Counted from the stretch's first letter, positions 36,156 through 45,552 are shown. The stretch: DNA of 64,000 bases from an uncultured Allofournierella sp. (GCA_944382705.1 CALWNE010000053.1:29875-93874); one strand, 5' to 3'. Notes: generated by a model not told the origin, from the sequence alone. Made by a program: numbers and translations.

Positions 36156-36206
36156 AAACAAAAGGAGCGACCCCCTGGCAACTGCTGGGGGCCGCTCCTT
36201 TTGTTT
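36156..36206 (+). terminator. Terminator after intact EAL gene
   Basis: AAACAAAAGGAGCG plus CCCCC pair with GGGGG and CGCTCCTTTTGTTT (36187-36206), with a short loop. A long near-perfect stem usable on either strand. Confidence 0.88.
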
Positions 36207-36628
36207 GTGGCAAAAAAATAAAAAACACTTGTATAATTAATTTTTAAAATCCATGTAAAACTTTAAACGCATGTATAATTATTGATTAAAATTGAGCTTG
36301 AAATTTTGATAGGAGATGAATTGCTTAGAAAAAAAGATTTTCTTAATATTATACCATTATTTTGACAAAAAAACAATTCTTTTTTTTGACTATATTATTA
36401 ATAGTGCCTTTATAAAATGTTATAATCACCCGCTTTTATGCGACTTTGCAGCGGTTTTTAGAAGTTTTTTGTTTTGTGAAAATTTAATGGTAAATATGGA
36501 TACTAGTTGAAATATACCAAATCTTCAATTGTACATAACTGTTTGCTTGCGATTTACAGTGCAGGATTTTTTATTCAATTTTACAACCATACAATTAAGA
36601 GTTTTTACAACCAAAAGGGATGATGGCG
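36207..36628. other. Very A+T-rich intergenic region
   Basis: About 420 bases with poly-A/T stretches between the two EAL paralogs. A small plus-strand frame at 36316-36510 has no ribosome site or family similarity. ATTGTATA/TATAAT-like boxes near 36265-36285 and 36420 may be promoters. Confidence 0.4.
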
Positions 36629-38506
36629 ATGGCAAAAAAAACAGTGGTTAAAAAATGCTTTGCTGAAAAATGCTTTGTTCAAAAATGCATATTGGATTTG
36701 GGGAATCTGGGCACTCATGATTTTTTTGCAGCGATGCTCTGCCTGATTATCCATTACAATGCAAAGAGTTATATAACCAAATCCATTAGCGCGCAGATGG
36801 AGCAATCTTCTGTTACCGTAGCAAATGAAACAAATAAAAAGATGATTGTGCTCAAGGAAATTGCGGAACGCCTACCGGAGGAAATCATAAACAATCCCTA
36901 TGCAAGCATGGCATACTTAATTAACCAGCGTTCCCTGTATCAATTCAACAGCTTGGCAGTGGCTTCGCTGGACGGCACCTCTTACGATAATCAGGGCAAC
37001 AAGGTAAATCTTTCGGATCGTTATTATTTTCAGACCGCACTTGCAGGCAAGGTAAGCCTTAGCGAAGTTGTAAATTCCAAAGCGCAAAAGGTACCGGTCA
37101 ATGTATTTGCAGTGCCGGTTGTACGCAACCAAAAGGTTGCTGCTGTGCTTTGGGGGTCCGCAAGGGTTGAAGTCTTTTATTGCTGGATGGATTTTGAAGA
37201 ACTGAAGAAATACGGCGAAGTATTCGTGCTAAATTCTGAGGGCGACTTGGTGGTTGAGCGCACAGATACCAACGCAGAAAGAAACTTTTTTACCTTTATG
37301 GAAAGCACCGGCTCTGTGAATGAATCCAGCATCCAGGCAATGAAGGAAGACATTGCTTTGGGCCAAAGCGGGTGCAATTATTTTGAATATGGCGGACAAA
37401 AAGTTTATTACTATTATACCGATGGAGATGGTACAGATTGGTGGATGCTAGTAAAGGTACCTACCAAGACAATTGATGCTTTTGCACAGGAACAGGCAGA
37501 AAAAATCTGGATCATTACGGGCGTTATGATGGTAATTGTGACTCTTGGCTTTTTTCAAATCCATAAGCGTAACCGGCTGATGCGGCAAAAGCTGGATGAC
37601 CAGATGGCCATAGACCCTGTTACTGGCGGCAAGAACGACATCTACCTGCGAAAAAATATGCCAACCTTGATGGAAGAGCAAAAAAATTATGTCTTGCTGG
37701 GCATGAAGGTTATGAATGTGGATAACCTGGTCAAGGTAATGGGCATGGAGCAGGTGAACAATGCCTTGAGAGAGCTTTACTGGCGCATTCACAGCCGCAT
37801 GAAGGAAGGCGAAGTGGTTGTCCACCACTCCTTCGGTAAGTTCGAGGTGCTGTGCCGAAACTTCTCGGCACTTTGGCTGGACGAAGCGATTAAAGGTCTA
37901 ACCTCTCTAGCACCGGAAATGCAGCTGGCAGTGGGTGTGTATCCCATTGAGGAGGGCATGGTGGATTACGACCAGATGTGCCGTTATATCACGGTTGCCC
38001 GCAACAATCCCAAAGAGGGCTGCAATTACGGTGTATACACCAAAAAGCTGTACGAGCAAGACATTCAGCGCAGCCAGCTGGAAAAGGACATTCAGGAAGG
38101 TGTACATAGCCAGTCGTTCCAGCCCTGGTTCCAGCCGAAATATGCTGCGGATGGAAAAACCATCGTGGGTGCCGAAGCCCTGGCGCGCTGGTATAAGGCA
38201 GACAAGATTCTTACCCCTTATCATTTCATCTCCCTTGCGGAGCTGACAGGCCAGATTCGGGACATTGATATGTGCGTGCTGGAAAATGTGTGCAAGCAGT
38301 TCCGCAACTGGCAGGCTTTGGGCATTAAGCCGGTCCCCATCTCGGTAAACTTGTCCCGCAACTTAAAAGCAAAAAGCAGACAGGCGCCAATGGCATGGTG
38401 CTCCTTTTGGGCTGGAAAGCACACCAGGCTGACCCATTCCGCAAAGAGACAGGCCAGGCTTGCAGCGGCCTGTCTGCTTTTGTTTTTTGGTGGATTTTCA
38501 AAATAA
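36629..38506 (+). pseudogene. Decayed Cache-GGDEF-EAL paralog, truncated in the EAL domain
   Basis: This frame matches the preceding EAL protein through its sensor, helix (IWIITGVMMVIVTLGFF), degenerate GGDEF (SFGKFE) and the first third of the EAL domain (GAEALARW, VNLSRN), then runs into ~48 unrelated residues and a stop. The EAL residues ITES/ET, DD, DK and EG are missing, so it cannot be an active phosphodiesterase. At the N-terminus the first membrane helix is out of frame: A8 at 36634-36641 and T7 at 36721-36727 would, as A7 and T8, restore KNALLKNALFKNAYWIWGIW. ATG 36629 follows AAAGGG; ATGs at 36620 and 36623 are also in frame. Confidence 0.8.
38447..38488 (+). terminator. Terminator overlapping end of the truncated EAL frame
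   Basis: AGACAGGCC (38447-38455) pairs with GGCCTGTCT (38467-38475), then GCTTTTGTTTTTT. A second copy of the left arm (AAAAAGCAGACAGGC, 38371-38385) lies upstream and could compete for pairing. The terminator lies inside the reading frame, as expected after a deletion that fused gene and trailer. Confidence 0.8.
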
Positions 38507-38536
38507 CAAGGTAATTGATTAAAGCAAACGAAAAAA

Positions 38537-38583
38537 CAATGAGCCCTCCCCGGTGCAGAGTGCACCAAGGGGAGGGCCTATTG
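38537..38583. terminator. Bidirectional terminator between EAL remnant and scfB
   Basis: GCCCTCCCC (38543-38551) pairs with GGGGAGGGC (38569-38577), with inner GGTGCA/TGCACC and outer CAAT/ATTG pairs, A-run left and T-run right. Confidence 0.85.
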
Positions 38584-38664
38584 TTTTGGGTGACTGGGTT
38601 TTTAACAAACAGAGGGAGCTAATGTTGAAAACACAGTGTTTTTTAACAGGGCAGGTGAGGGGAG

Positions 38665-40041
38665 TTAAGCCTTTTGTGCCTGTGCCACCTTCATCATGAT
38701 GGCGCATTCCATCCGCTTGCGGAACAGCTCACAGCCGTATTCGTAAATGCCGGTGATGCTGCCGGTGGCGTGGTAAGCGTTGGCAGCACAGCCGCCGGAG
38801 CAGTACAGCTTAGCCCAGCAGTCCTTACAGTCGGGGCGGGCGTAGGCGTTGCACATCTTGAACTCATCCCGCAGGGCGGTATTGGTGATGCCGTCCCAGA
38901 TGTTGCCCATGCTGTATTTTTCATCGCCAACAAACTGGTGGCAGGGGAACAGCTCGCCCCAGGGGGTAACAGCCAGGTATTCGGTGCCGCTGCCGCAGCC
39001 GGAAACTCGCTTGTAGATGCAGGGGCCGTGGTTCAGGTCAATCATGTAGTGGTAGAAGGTAAAGCCCTTGCCCTCGCTCTCCCGGCGGAGCATCTCTTTG
39101 GCCAGGATTTCGTACTGCTCCATGATTTTGGGCAGGTCCTCCTGGGTCAGCTCGTAGGGGTCGCCAGGGGCGCATACCACAGGTTCCATGCTCAGCTGAT
39201 CGAAGCCCAGGTCAGCCAGGTGGAAGATGTCGTTGGTGAAGTCCACATTGTTGTGGGTAAAGGTGCCGCGCACATAGTATTCCTTGTTGCCGCGGGCCTT
39301 GGCAAACTTCTGGAATTTGGGAATGATGGTGTCGTAGCTGCCCTGGCCGGCGTAGTTTTTGCGCAGACGGTCGTGCACTTCCTTGCGGCCGTCAATGCTC
39401 ATAACCACATTGTTCATTTCCCGGTTGGCAAACTCGATGACCTCGTCGTCCACCAAAACGCCGTTGGTGGTGAGGGTAAAGCGGAACTTTTTGTGGTTAG
39501 GTTCTTCCAGGCTGCGGCCATAGGCCACCAGCTGCTTGACCACATCCCAGTTCATGAGGGGTTCGCCGCCAAAGAAGTCCACTTCCAGGTTGCGGCGTTT
39601 GCCGCTGTTTGCCACCAAAAAGTCCAGGGCCTGCTTGCCCACCTCAAAGCTCATGAGGGCACGCTCGCCATGGTAGTTGCCCTGGCTGGCAAAGCAGTAT
39701 TCGCAGTTCAGGTTGCAGGTGTGGGCCACATGCAGGCACATGGCTTTTACTTCGGTTACACGCTTTTTGAAATCAAACGCAATGTCGCCGTACACATCCT
39801 TGGCAAACAGCTTGCCGTCCTGTTCCAGCTGGGCCACATCCTGAATGCACTGGCGCAAATCGGCCTCGGTCACATCCTCCCGCTGGCCGTATTTTTCCAG
39901 CATCTGGGCTACAATCTGGTCTGCGGGGGTGGTTTTGTACAGGCCAATCACATCATAGGCCACCTCGTCCACCACATGAACCGAGCCACTGTAAGCATCC
40001 ACCACGATGTTGTATCCGTTGAGTTTGTACTGATGAATCAC
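38665..40041 (-). CDS. scfB: Radical SAM maturase of SCIFF peptide (thioether-forming)
   Basis: A 458-residue radical SAM/SPASM enzyme. The N-terminal ~95 residues form a peptide-recognition-like domain; the SAM cluster motif C-x3-C-x2-C is CNLNCEYC (about 108-115); a Cys-rich SPASM region follows (GCGSG, FPCHQF, CKDCWAKLYCSGGC). The family installs Cys-to-alpha-carbon thioether bonds in the SCIFF precursor. The precursor gene scfA lies immediately upstream, which confirms the assignment. ATG 40041 follows GAAAGGAA. No exporter or protease gene follows it on this strand. Confidence 0.94.
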   Translation of the reverse strand: MIHQYKLNGYNIVVDAYSGSVHVVDEVAYDVIGLYKTTPADQIVAQMLEKYGQREDVTEADLRQCIQDVAQLEQDGKLFAKDVYGDIAFDFKKRVTEVKAMCLHVAHTCNLNCEYCFASQGNYHGERALMSFEVGKQALDFLVANSGKRRNLEVDFFGGEPLMNWDVVKQLVAYGRSLEEPNHKKFRFTLTTNGVLVDDEVIEFANREMNNVVMSIDGRKEVHDRLRKNYAGQGSYDTIIPKFQKFAKARGNKEYYVRGTFTHNNVDFTNDIFHLADLGFDQLSMEPVVCAPGDPYELTQEDLPKIMEQYEILAKEMLRRESEGKGFTFYHYMIDLNHGPCIYKRVSGCGSGTEYLAVTPWGELFPCHQFVGDEKYSMGNIWDGITNTALRDEFKMCNAYARPDCKDCWAKLYCSGGCAANAYHATGSITGIYEYGCELFRKRMECAIMMKVAQAQKA

Positions 40042-40139
40042 AGAATCAGGTTCCTTTCTTTGTATCGTCCGTTGGTTGCAAAATCGAATCTATTCAAAAC
40101 CCCAGGCTTTGCAGCACAGGAGACAAAACGCAAAAAATA

Positions 40140-40168
40140 CCGCCTGCACACGGGTGGTGGGCAGGCGG
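40140..40168 (-). terminator. Attenuator-like hairpin between scfA and scfB
   Basis: CCGCCTGC (40140-40147) and GCAGGCGG (40161-40168) form an 8-bp stem; on the minus strand it is followed by TATTTTTTG. It would end many scfA transcripts and lower scfB expression relative to its small substrate. Confidence 0.75.
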
Positions 40169-40184
40169 CACGATGCAGGCAAAA

Positions 40185-40340
40185 TCAGGCATTCTTGTCG
40201 TTCTTATGCTCGCACATCTGGTTAGCAACACCGCAGGAGGTTTTGCAAGCGGACTGGCAGGAAGTCTGGCATTCGCCACAACCGCCGGTCTTTACGCTCT
40301 TAGCCAGGTCACGGGTCTCGAGAGTCTGAATCCGGTTCAT
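40185..40340 (-). CDS. scfA: SCIFF ribosomal peptide precursor
   Basis: A 51-residue peptide with six cysteines at positions 21, 24, 28, 32, 36 and 43, in the context GGCGECQTSCQSACKTSCG, which is the near-invariant core of 'six cysteines in forty-five residues' peptides of Clostridia. The N-terminal leader is MNRIQTLETRDLAKSV. ATG 40340 lies 8 bases after an AAGGGGGG ribosome site. The maturase scfB follows after a partial terminator. The mature product's function is not known. Confidence 0.96.
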   Translation of the reverse strand: MNRIQTLETRDLAKSVKTGGCGECQTSCQSACKTSCGVANQMCEHKNDKNA

Positions 40341-40414
40341 TGATACACCCCCCTTTCTATCCAAACCGATTCCAAGGGGTAAGCCAGAGGCAAACCACTA
40401 GAAACTTACTGTTA

Positions 40415-42175
40415 TTATACAATAAAGGTGCGGTTTTCGTCAATAGGCTTTGCGAAGGCCATCCACAGCGCAGAGGGAATGGAAAAGGCGAATACCAGCA
40501 TATACCGCAGCTGCCCTGCGGAGGGGGAACCTACCAGCATTCCCAGCCATACCAGATACATGGGCAAAAAGGCCAGTACCAGGTGGCCCTGCCGCCGCAA
40601 TGCAAGGGCTGCGCCCAGGGCGGCCAGCCCAAACGCCAGCAGAGCAGGGGGGATAAAGGTGGCCCGTGCTGCCAGTTCCTGACGCAAAAAGTCCGAACCG
40701 GTTAGGTACTGCACAATATCCTTGGAGCAGATACCAAAAGCCCCATTCTCCGACTCGTTGGTGTAGGCATAGCTGCCCCCGGCAAACCGGGGGTTGGTGT
40801 AGAGGGTAGTTTCGTTCAGCCAGGCAATGGCGTAGTCCCCCAGATGGGTGGGCATAAGCTCCAGCCACACACCCAATAAGTCCAATTTACCCTGGCTTGT
40901 TCCAAAGTACTGGAGGTTGAAGGCGGGGTCTCGCTTGATGGTGTCCACGGTGGATTTGGTGTAGGCCTGGCCCATGGCCTCCAGCGGAATTACCCGGCCC
41001 AGGGCCTCGGCCTGCTGGGGGGAGAAATCCTCTGGGGAATGGGCGGCCACATAGCCCACCTGCTGCAAGGGAATGGCCCAGGCTTCGGCGGTAAGGGAGC
41101 TGGAAAGCCCCAGAGCGGCATACACCGGCCCAGTCAGCAGCTTAATGGCCAGCAGCAAGGGCACCGCCAGGGTGATGACCCGTTTGCGCCCTGCCCGAAA
41201 GCCCAGCAGAGCCAGGCTGCAAGCTACACAGATGAGCCAGCCGTTGCCCCGCAAAAAGCAGACTGCCAGGGTGAGGCCCACCAGCTGGGCTGCCCCCTTT
41301 GGGGTGCACAGCAGGGCACCTTTGGAGCGGGCAGCGTCGTACAAAAACAGGCTGTACAGCAGCAGGGCACCGTTAAACAGAGGGTCCTTCCACAAAACCA
41401 GGCTATGGAAAGCATACAGAGTGGTGGAGCAGAACAGGGCAAGGCCCAGAGCAGTGAGCAGCGGCCCGGCTCCCCGGCGGCGCATCCATACCAGGCTGTA
41501 AGCCAGCATAGCGGCCACGAGGGTCATCTGGAGGGCACCAAACAGGTAGACGCCCAGCTCCATCTGGCCCAGCCGGTAAAAGGGCCAGAGCACCAGTTTG
41601 AGCAAAAGCGTGTAGGCAATGGGGTGGGCATCGTTCAGGCCGCCCTCAAAGGCTTGGGTCAAAAGGCCCACCGAATCCGGGTCCAAGCGAACCGGACCCC
41701 AGCACAGGTACACCGGCAGCCAGAACAGCAGCAGCACCCCGGTGTAGCAGGCCCACAGGGGCAGCAGCCGAGGAGCAGGAGTGGAGGAGTAGGGCAGTCT
41801 GGCCCGAACGGCCAGCCGCAGCAGACCCAGAGCGCTGGGCAGCCCCAATGCCACCAGCAGAGCCCACCCACCGAAGAAGGCAGCTCCAAAGGGGAAGGTG
41901 CCGGTGGCGGCCAGCTGCCCCAGCAGGCAAAACCAGATGCTGCCGCAAAGGGCCAGTGCAGCCACAGCTTCCCCGGTTTGGGGGCGACGCTCCCAGCCAA
42001 ACAGGCTGGTGCCAAAGAGAAAGACCCAAAGCACCAGTACTCCCACAGGGGAGAGGGCGGTCATACAGGCCAGCAGGCAGAGCCAGGTATACAGCCCGCT
42101 TACCAGGGCAGCAGCAGGCCAGAAGGGATAGCGGGCCAGCAGACTGCTGCACCCGGTACGGATGGTATCTTTCAA
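40415..42175 (-). CDS. Large multi-pass membrane protein, GT-C glycosyltransferase-like
   Basis: A 586-residue protein with about 12 hydrophobic helices. The long loop after helix 5 contains DPDSVGLLTQAFEGGLNDAHP, and a second conserved-looking stretch is WKDPLFNGALLLYSLFLYD; both resemble GT-C-type or DUF6020-type membrane proteins of Firmicutes that act on lipid-linked sugars. No catalytic assignment can be made. ATG 42175 overlaps the stop of the upstream decarboxylase-fold gene, so the two are translationally coupled; scfA starts 75 bases downstream. Confidence 0.65.
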   Translation of the reverse strand: MKDTIRTGCSSLLARYPFWPAAALVSGLYTWLCLLACMTALSPVGVLVLWVFLFGTSLFGWERRPQTGEAVAALALCGSIWFCLLGQLAATGTFPFGAAFFGGWALLVALGLPSALGLLRLAVRARLPYSSTPAPRLLPLWACYTGVLLLFWLPVYLCWGPVRLDPDSVGLLTQAFEGGLNDAHPIAYTLLLKLVLWPFYRLGQMELGVYLFGALQMTLVAAMLAYSLVWMRRRGAGPLLTALGLALFCSTTLYAFHSLVLWKDPLFNGALLLYSLFLYDAARSKGALLCTPKGAAQLVGLTLAVCFLRGNGWLICVACSLALLGFRAGRKRVITLAVPLLLAIKLLTGPVYAALGLSSSLTAEAWAIPLQQVGYVAAHSPEDFSPQQAEALGRVIPLEAMGQAYTKSTVDTIKRDPAFNLQYFGTSQGKLDLLGVWLELMPTHLGDYAIAWLNETTLYTNPRFAGGSYAYTNESENGAFGICSKDIVQYLTGSDFLRQELAARATFIPPALLAFGLAALGAALALRRQGHLVLAFLPMYLVWLGMLVGSPSAGQLRYMLVFAFSIPSALWMAFAKPIDENRTFIV

Positions 42176-43647
42176 AACAACGGTTCCTCCTTTTTAAGGC
42201 AATGAGAAGGGGAGCAAACCAGGAGATGGCCCGGCAGCCCGCCGCTGGTGCTGTGCAGGGCAACGCCCTGCTGCAGCAGCCGTTTGCAGGTGGCGACAAA
42301 GGGGCTGTCCACCTGCTCGCCGGGTACAATCAGAGGAATACCCGGCGGATAGGCCCACACAAATTCGGTGCTGACCCAGCCCACCGCCTGTTCCAGACCG
42401 AGGGGCTGGCCGGGCGGGCTGAGGGCCTGCCGGATGGAACAGACCATGGGAGGCAAAGGCAGACTGCCCTCCACCGGGGCAGGCTGGCCGGACTGGAGGG
42501 TTTTGTCCAGTTCCAGCAGTGCCTGGGCCAGCGGCTCCAGGGTCTGCCAGGTGTCGCCCAGGCCGGTCATGGCGATGGCGTAGTCTCCCAGAGCCATTTC
42601 CAGCTCGATGCCCCAGCGGCTGCGAAGCTGTTCCATCAGCTGGGGGCCGGTGATGCTAGTGCCCCGGCAGCAGAGCACCAGCTTGCTGGGGTCGTGGTCA
42701 AACAGGGCGGGATGCTGGGCCAGCCGGTCGGCCCCGTGACAAAGTACTTTCAGGTGCTTTAAGGGCAGAATAGCCTGGTCAAATTGGGCCAAAGCCTGCC
42801 GCCACCGGCCCAGAAGTTCCGGCCCCTGCTGGGTTAGCAGCTGGGTGCAGCCATCCATGCTGGCCATAAGCAGGTAGGAAGGGCTGCTGGTTTGAAAAAT
42901 CGCCAGCTCCCGCCCCATGCGCTGCACATCCACCCGGTGGGTGCAGCAGTGGAGAATGGCGGTTTGGGTCAGGCTGGGCAGGGTTTTGTGCAGGCTTTGC
43001 ACCACCACATCCGCCCCGGCGGCTACGGCACCCTGGGGCCAGCCTTCTGCCAGGCCTAAGTGGGGGCCGTGGGCTTCGTCCACCAGCACCGGGATGTTGT
43101 GCCGGTGGGCAATCCGGCAGAGTTCCGGCAGGTTGCACAAAACCCCTTCGTAGGTGGGGCAGGTGAGCACCAGCAGCCCCACCCGGGGCCACTGCTTCAG
43201 GGCTTGTTCCAGCTGCTGGGGGGTGATGGAACCCATGATCCCGGTGGCGGCATCCAAAGGCGGGGCCAGATACCGGGGCACCAGATCCAGCAGTTCCAGG
43301 CCATGGTAGATGGATTTATGGCAGCCCCGTGTGAGCAGAATTTCCTGGCCGGGGCTGGTCATGGCCCGCAGAGCAGCCAGCAGGCCGCCAGTACTGCCAT
43401 TGATGAGGTAAAAGGACCGCCTGGCCCCCCAAAGAGCCGCTGCCTGCTCCATGGAGCGCAGCAGAATGCCTTCCGCCTGGTGCAGGTTATCGAATCCATC
43501 TATCTCGGTGATGTCCAGCCCGGCACCCAGCTGGGCCAGATAGTTTGCCAGCTGGGTGTTTCGCTTGTGGCCGGGCATATGCATGGGCAGCGCAGCACTG
43601 CTGCCCAGAGTTTGTAAAGCCTCCAAAAGAGGGGCTTTGCTCTGCAT
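42172..43647 (-). CDS. Orn/Lys/Arg decarboxylase-family PLP enzyme
   Basis: A 491-residue PLP-dependent fold-type I enzyme of the short Orn/Lys/Arg decarboxylase group (SpeA/YaaO-like). MPGHKRN near the N-terminus, FLINGSTGG (as YLINGSTGG), VDEAHGPHLG and the PLP-lysine motif SLHKTLPSLTQ are visible. It could decarboxylate arginine or lysine; the exact substrate is not clear. The start ATG 43647 has AAAGGATG upstream. It is the first gene of a minus-strand group with the membrane protein. Confidence 0.88.
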   Translation of the reverse strand: MQSKAPLLEALQTLGSSAALPMHMPGHKRNTQLANYLAQLGAGLDITEIDGFDNLHQAEGILLRSMEQAAALWGARRSFYLINGSTGGLLAALRAMTSPGQEILLTRGCHKSIYHGLELLDLVPRYLAPPLDAATGIMGSITPQQLEQALKQWPRVGLLVLTCPTYEGVLCNLPELCRIAHRHNIPVLVDEAHGPHLGLAEGWPQGAVAAGADVVVQSLHKTLPSLTQTAILHCCTHRVDVQRMGRELAIFQTSSPSYLLMASMDGCTQLLTQQGPELLGRWRQALAQFDQAILPLKHLKVLCHGADRLAQHPALFDHDPSKLVLCCRGTSITGPQLMEQLRSRWGIELEMALGDYAIAMTGLGDTWQTLEPLAQALLELDKTLQSGQPAPVEGSLPLPPMVCSIRQALSPPGQPLGLEQAVGWVSTEFVWAYPPGIPLIVPGEQVDSPFVATCKRLLQQGVALHSTSGGLPGHLLVCSPSHCLKKEEPLF

Positions 43648-43810
43648 AAAGGGTCACATCCTTTGTAAAAATCATTGCATTTTTTATTGTAGCACATTAC
43701 CTGTGGGGGTGAACAGCCTGCGGCAGAGGATGCAGCTTGTAAAATATTTGCCTGAATAAGCAACATTCCCGTGGGATTGTGTTATAATAAGCAGAAACAA
43801 CGCTGTATCC

Positions 43811-43828
43811 AGGGGCCCATGCCCCTGA
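43811..43828 (+). promoter_or_regulatory. Leader hairpin before HdeD-like gene
   Basis: CAGGGGC and GCCCCTG form a hairpin just upstream of the AAGGAGG ribosome site. A TATAAT box lies at about 43783; the -35 element is not clear. Confidence 0.4.
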
Positions 43829-43847
43829 AGGATAAGGAGGAAGCAAA

Positions 43848-44522
43848 ATGCGTACCTTTAAAACAAGCTATTTAACATCTTCGCTGCTGTTTGTGGCAGC
43901 GGGCGTTGCGCTGCTGGTGTGGCCCAGCCTGTCCATCAAGGTGGTGTGCGGCCTGTTCGGCGCTGTGATTTTGGCAAAGGGCCTGTTTACCCTTTGGGCT
44001 GCCCTGCGGGAGCAAACCAGCACGCTGTTCCGCTATTGGAACTGGGTGTTTGGTGCCGCAGCTTCCGCCATGGGTGTGTTTTTGTTGGTGCGGCCCCAGA
44101 CGGTAGTGTCCGTTCTGCCTATTCTGGTAGGCCTGTTTGTAATTTTTGATGGCGTCATGCGCATTGAATCTGCCGTTTCGCTGCGCAAGGCGGGTTACCA
44201 GCGCTGGTGGCTGTTTTTGGTGTTGGCGCTGCTCAGCGCAGGCCTAGGCGTGATGATGCTGTGCAATCCTTTTGGCACGGTGGAACTGCTGGTAATGGCC
44301 ATTGGCATTGTGTTTGTGGTGGAGGGCGTGCTCAACCTGGGCGGTGCAGTTTATGCCTCGGTGATGCTGCACGGCCTGAAAAAGGCGGCCACCCATGCAG
44401 CAGACGAGCTGGAGCGGATGGTGGACAAGGCCAGCTATACCCAGGCAGAGACCCAGCAAAAACGAATAGACAAAGCCAGCTCTGTGGATGTGGAGTATTG
44501 GCCGGCAGACGAGGAAACCTGA
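43848..44522 (+). CDS. HdeD/DUF308 family membrane protein
   Basis: A 224-residue protein with six membrane segments in three repeated pairs (SSLLFVAAGVALLVWPS, VVCGLFGAVILAKG, WNWVFGAAASAMGVFLLVRP, ILVGLFVIFDGVMRI, LVLALLSAGLGVMMLCNP, MAIGIVFVVEGVLN), the DUF308 repeat. A hydrophilic tail of ~45 residues faces the cytoplasm. The family is linked with acid stress in enterics; the role here is unknown. The ATG follows AAGGAGG. Confidence 0.85.
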   Translation: MRTFKTSYLTSSLLFVAAGVALLVWPSLSIKVVCGLFGAVILAKGLFTLWAALREQTSTLFRYWNWVFGAAASAMGVFLLVRPQTVVSVLPILVGLFVIFDGVMRIESAVSLRKAGYQRWWLFLVLALLSAGLGVMMLCNPFGTVELLVMAIGIVFVVEGVLNLGGAVYASVMLHGLKKAATHAADELERMVDKASYTQAETQQKRIDKASSVDVEYWPADEET

Positions 44523-44661
44523 TGAAGTTCAGCCCCCTACAAAGCCTGGAACGGTCGGCCTTGCGGCCGGTTGCCAAGGCCCGGCTTTGAATGGGGGCAT
44601 TTTTGCGCTGGTGAATCAGAAAATCCACCGGAGGAATTTGGTACAGGAGCAATCAAACAAG

Positions 44662-45552
44662 GTGAACAATAGAGCAAAATCAGGCATCCATCCACCGGTA
44701 CAGCTGGCGGCAGCGTTCTGTGGGCTGGGAGCCATTCTTTACTTAGTGCTGGGCAGACTGCTGGTTTGCGCAGTGAACGGGGTTTATCCCCTGTGGTACA
44801 ACCGGCCGGAATATCTTTTGGTGCAGGGAGGAATCAGCCTGGCAGCCATGGCGCTGGCGGTGCTTGTTTTATGGCTGGTGCACCCGCTGAAGGGTGTGCG
44901 CTCCCTGGGGCTGGGCCTGTCTGGCGCTGATTGCGGCCTGGAACTGTTTTTGGTGTTCTGGCTGCTGATTGTTACCGGCAGCAGTTTGGGGGATTTCACA
45001 GCCCGCCTCACCCATCAGGAGGGAGGGTTAGAACTGCTGCCCCAGCAGCCAGCCCTCTTGCTGGCTACGGCTTTGATGCTTACCCTGCTGCCCGCTATGG
45101 GCGAGGAGCTGCTGTTTCGGGGACTGCTGCAAGGCTATCTGGCTCCCTATGGGTTTTGGTTCAGCATAATGGGGCAGGCGGTGGTATTTGCACTGCTGCA
45201 CGGCACCGTGGCAGGCTGCCTGGTGGCCTTTGCAGGGGGGCTTGCTCTGGGCCTGTGCCGGGCTGTGACCGGGGGCATCTGGTGGGGTGTGCTGTTTCAT
45301 TTTTACAACAACCTTACCGCCTTTGTGGCCCTGTACCAAACCCAGTACGCCCAAGGCATCCTGCTGCTGAATGCCCTGCGGATTGGGGTACCCAGCGTGG
45401 TGCTGGTGGGATATTTGGCCCGCTGGCTGCTGGAAGGGCGCAGGTCCTATTCGGTGCAGACCTATGGAGAGGGCGCGAAGGCACTGCTGCACTGCGGGGG
45501 CTGGCTGGCCTGTGTGGCCGTGCTGCTGCTGCGTGTGCTGCTGGCGCTGTAA
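44662..45552 (+). CDS. CPBP-family intramembrane metalloprotease
   Basis: A ~296-residue, eight-helix protein with the CPBP (Abi/Rce1-like) motifs: EELLFRGLLQG (E-E-x-x-x-R), the second motif FALLHG and the third HFYNN. These form the metal site in the membrane. Substrates are unknown; relatives process prenylated or bacteriocin-related proteins. The start is GTG 44662, 12 bases after AGGAG; the frame continues upstream into the previous gene without a good ribosome site. It precedes tadA. Confidence 0.88.
   Translation: MNNRAKSGIHPPVQLAAAFCGLGAILYLVLGRLLVCAVNGVYPLWYNRPEYLLVQGGISLAAMALAVLVLWLVHPLKGVRSLGLGLSGADCGLELFLVFWLLIVTGSSLGDFTARLTHQEGGLELLPQQPALLLATALMLTLLPAMGEELLFRGLLQGYLAPYGFWFSIMGQAVVFALLHGTVAGCLVAFAGGLALGLCRAVTGGIWWGVLFHFYNNLTAFVALYQTQYAQGILLLNALRIGVPSVVLVGYLARWLLEGRRSYSVQTYGEGAKALLHCGGWLACVAVLLLRVLLAL

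Noticed and set aside
38674..40329. 551-codon plus-strand frame opposite scfB and scfA
   Set aside because: Antisense of two firmly identified genes.
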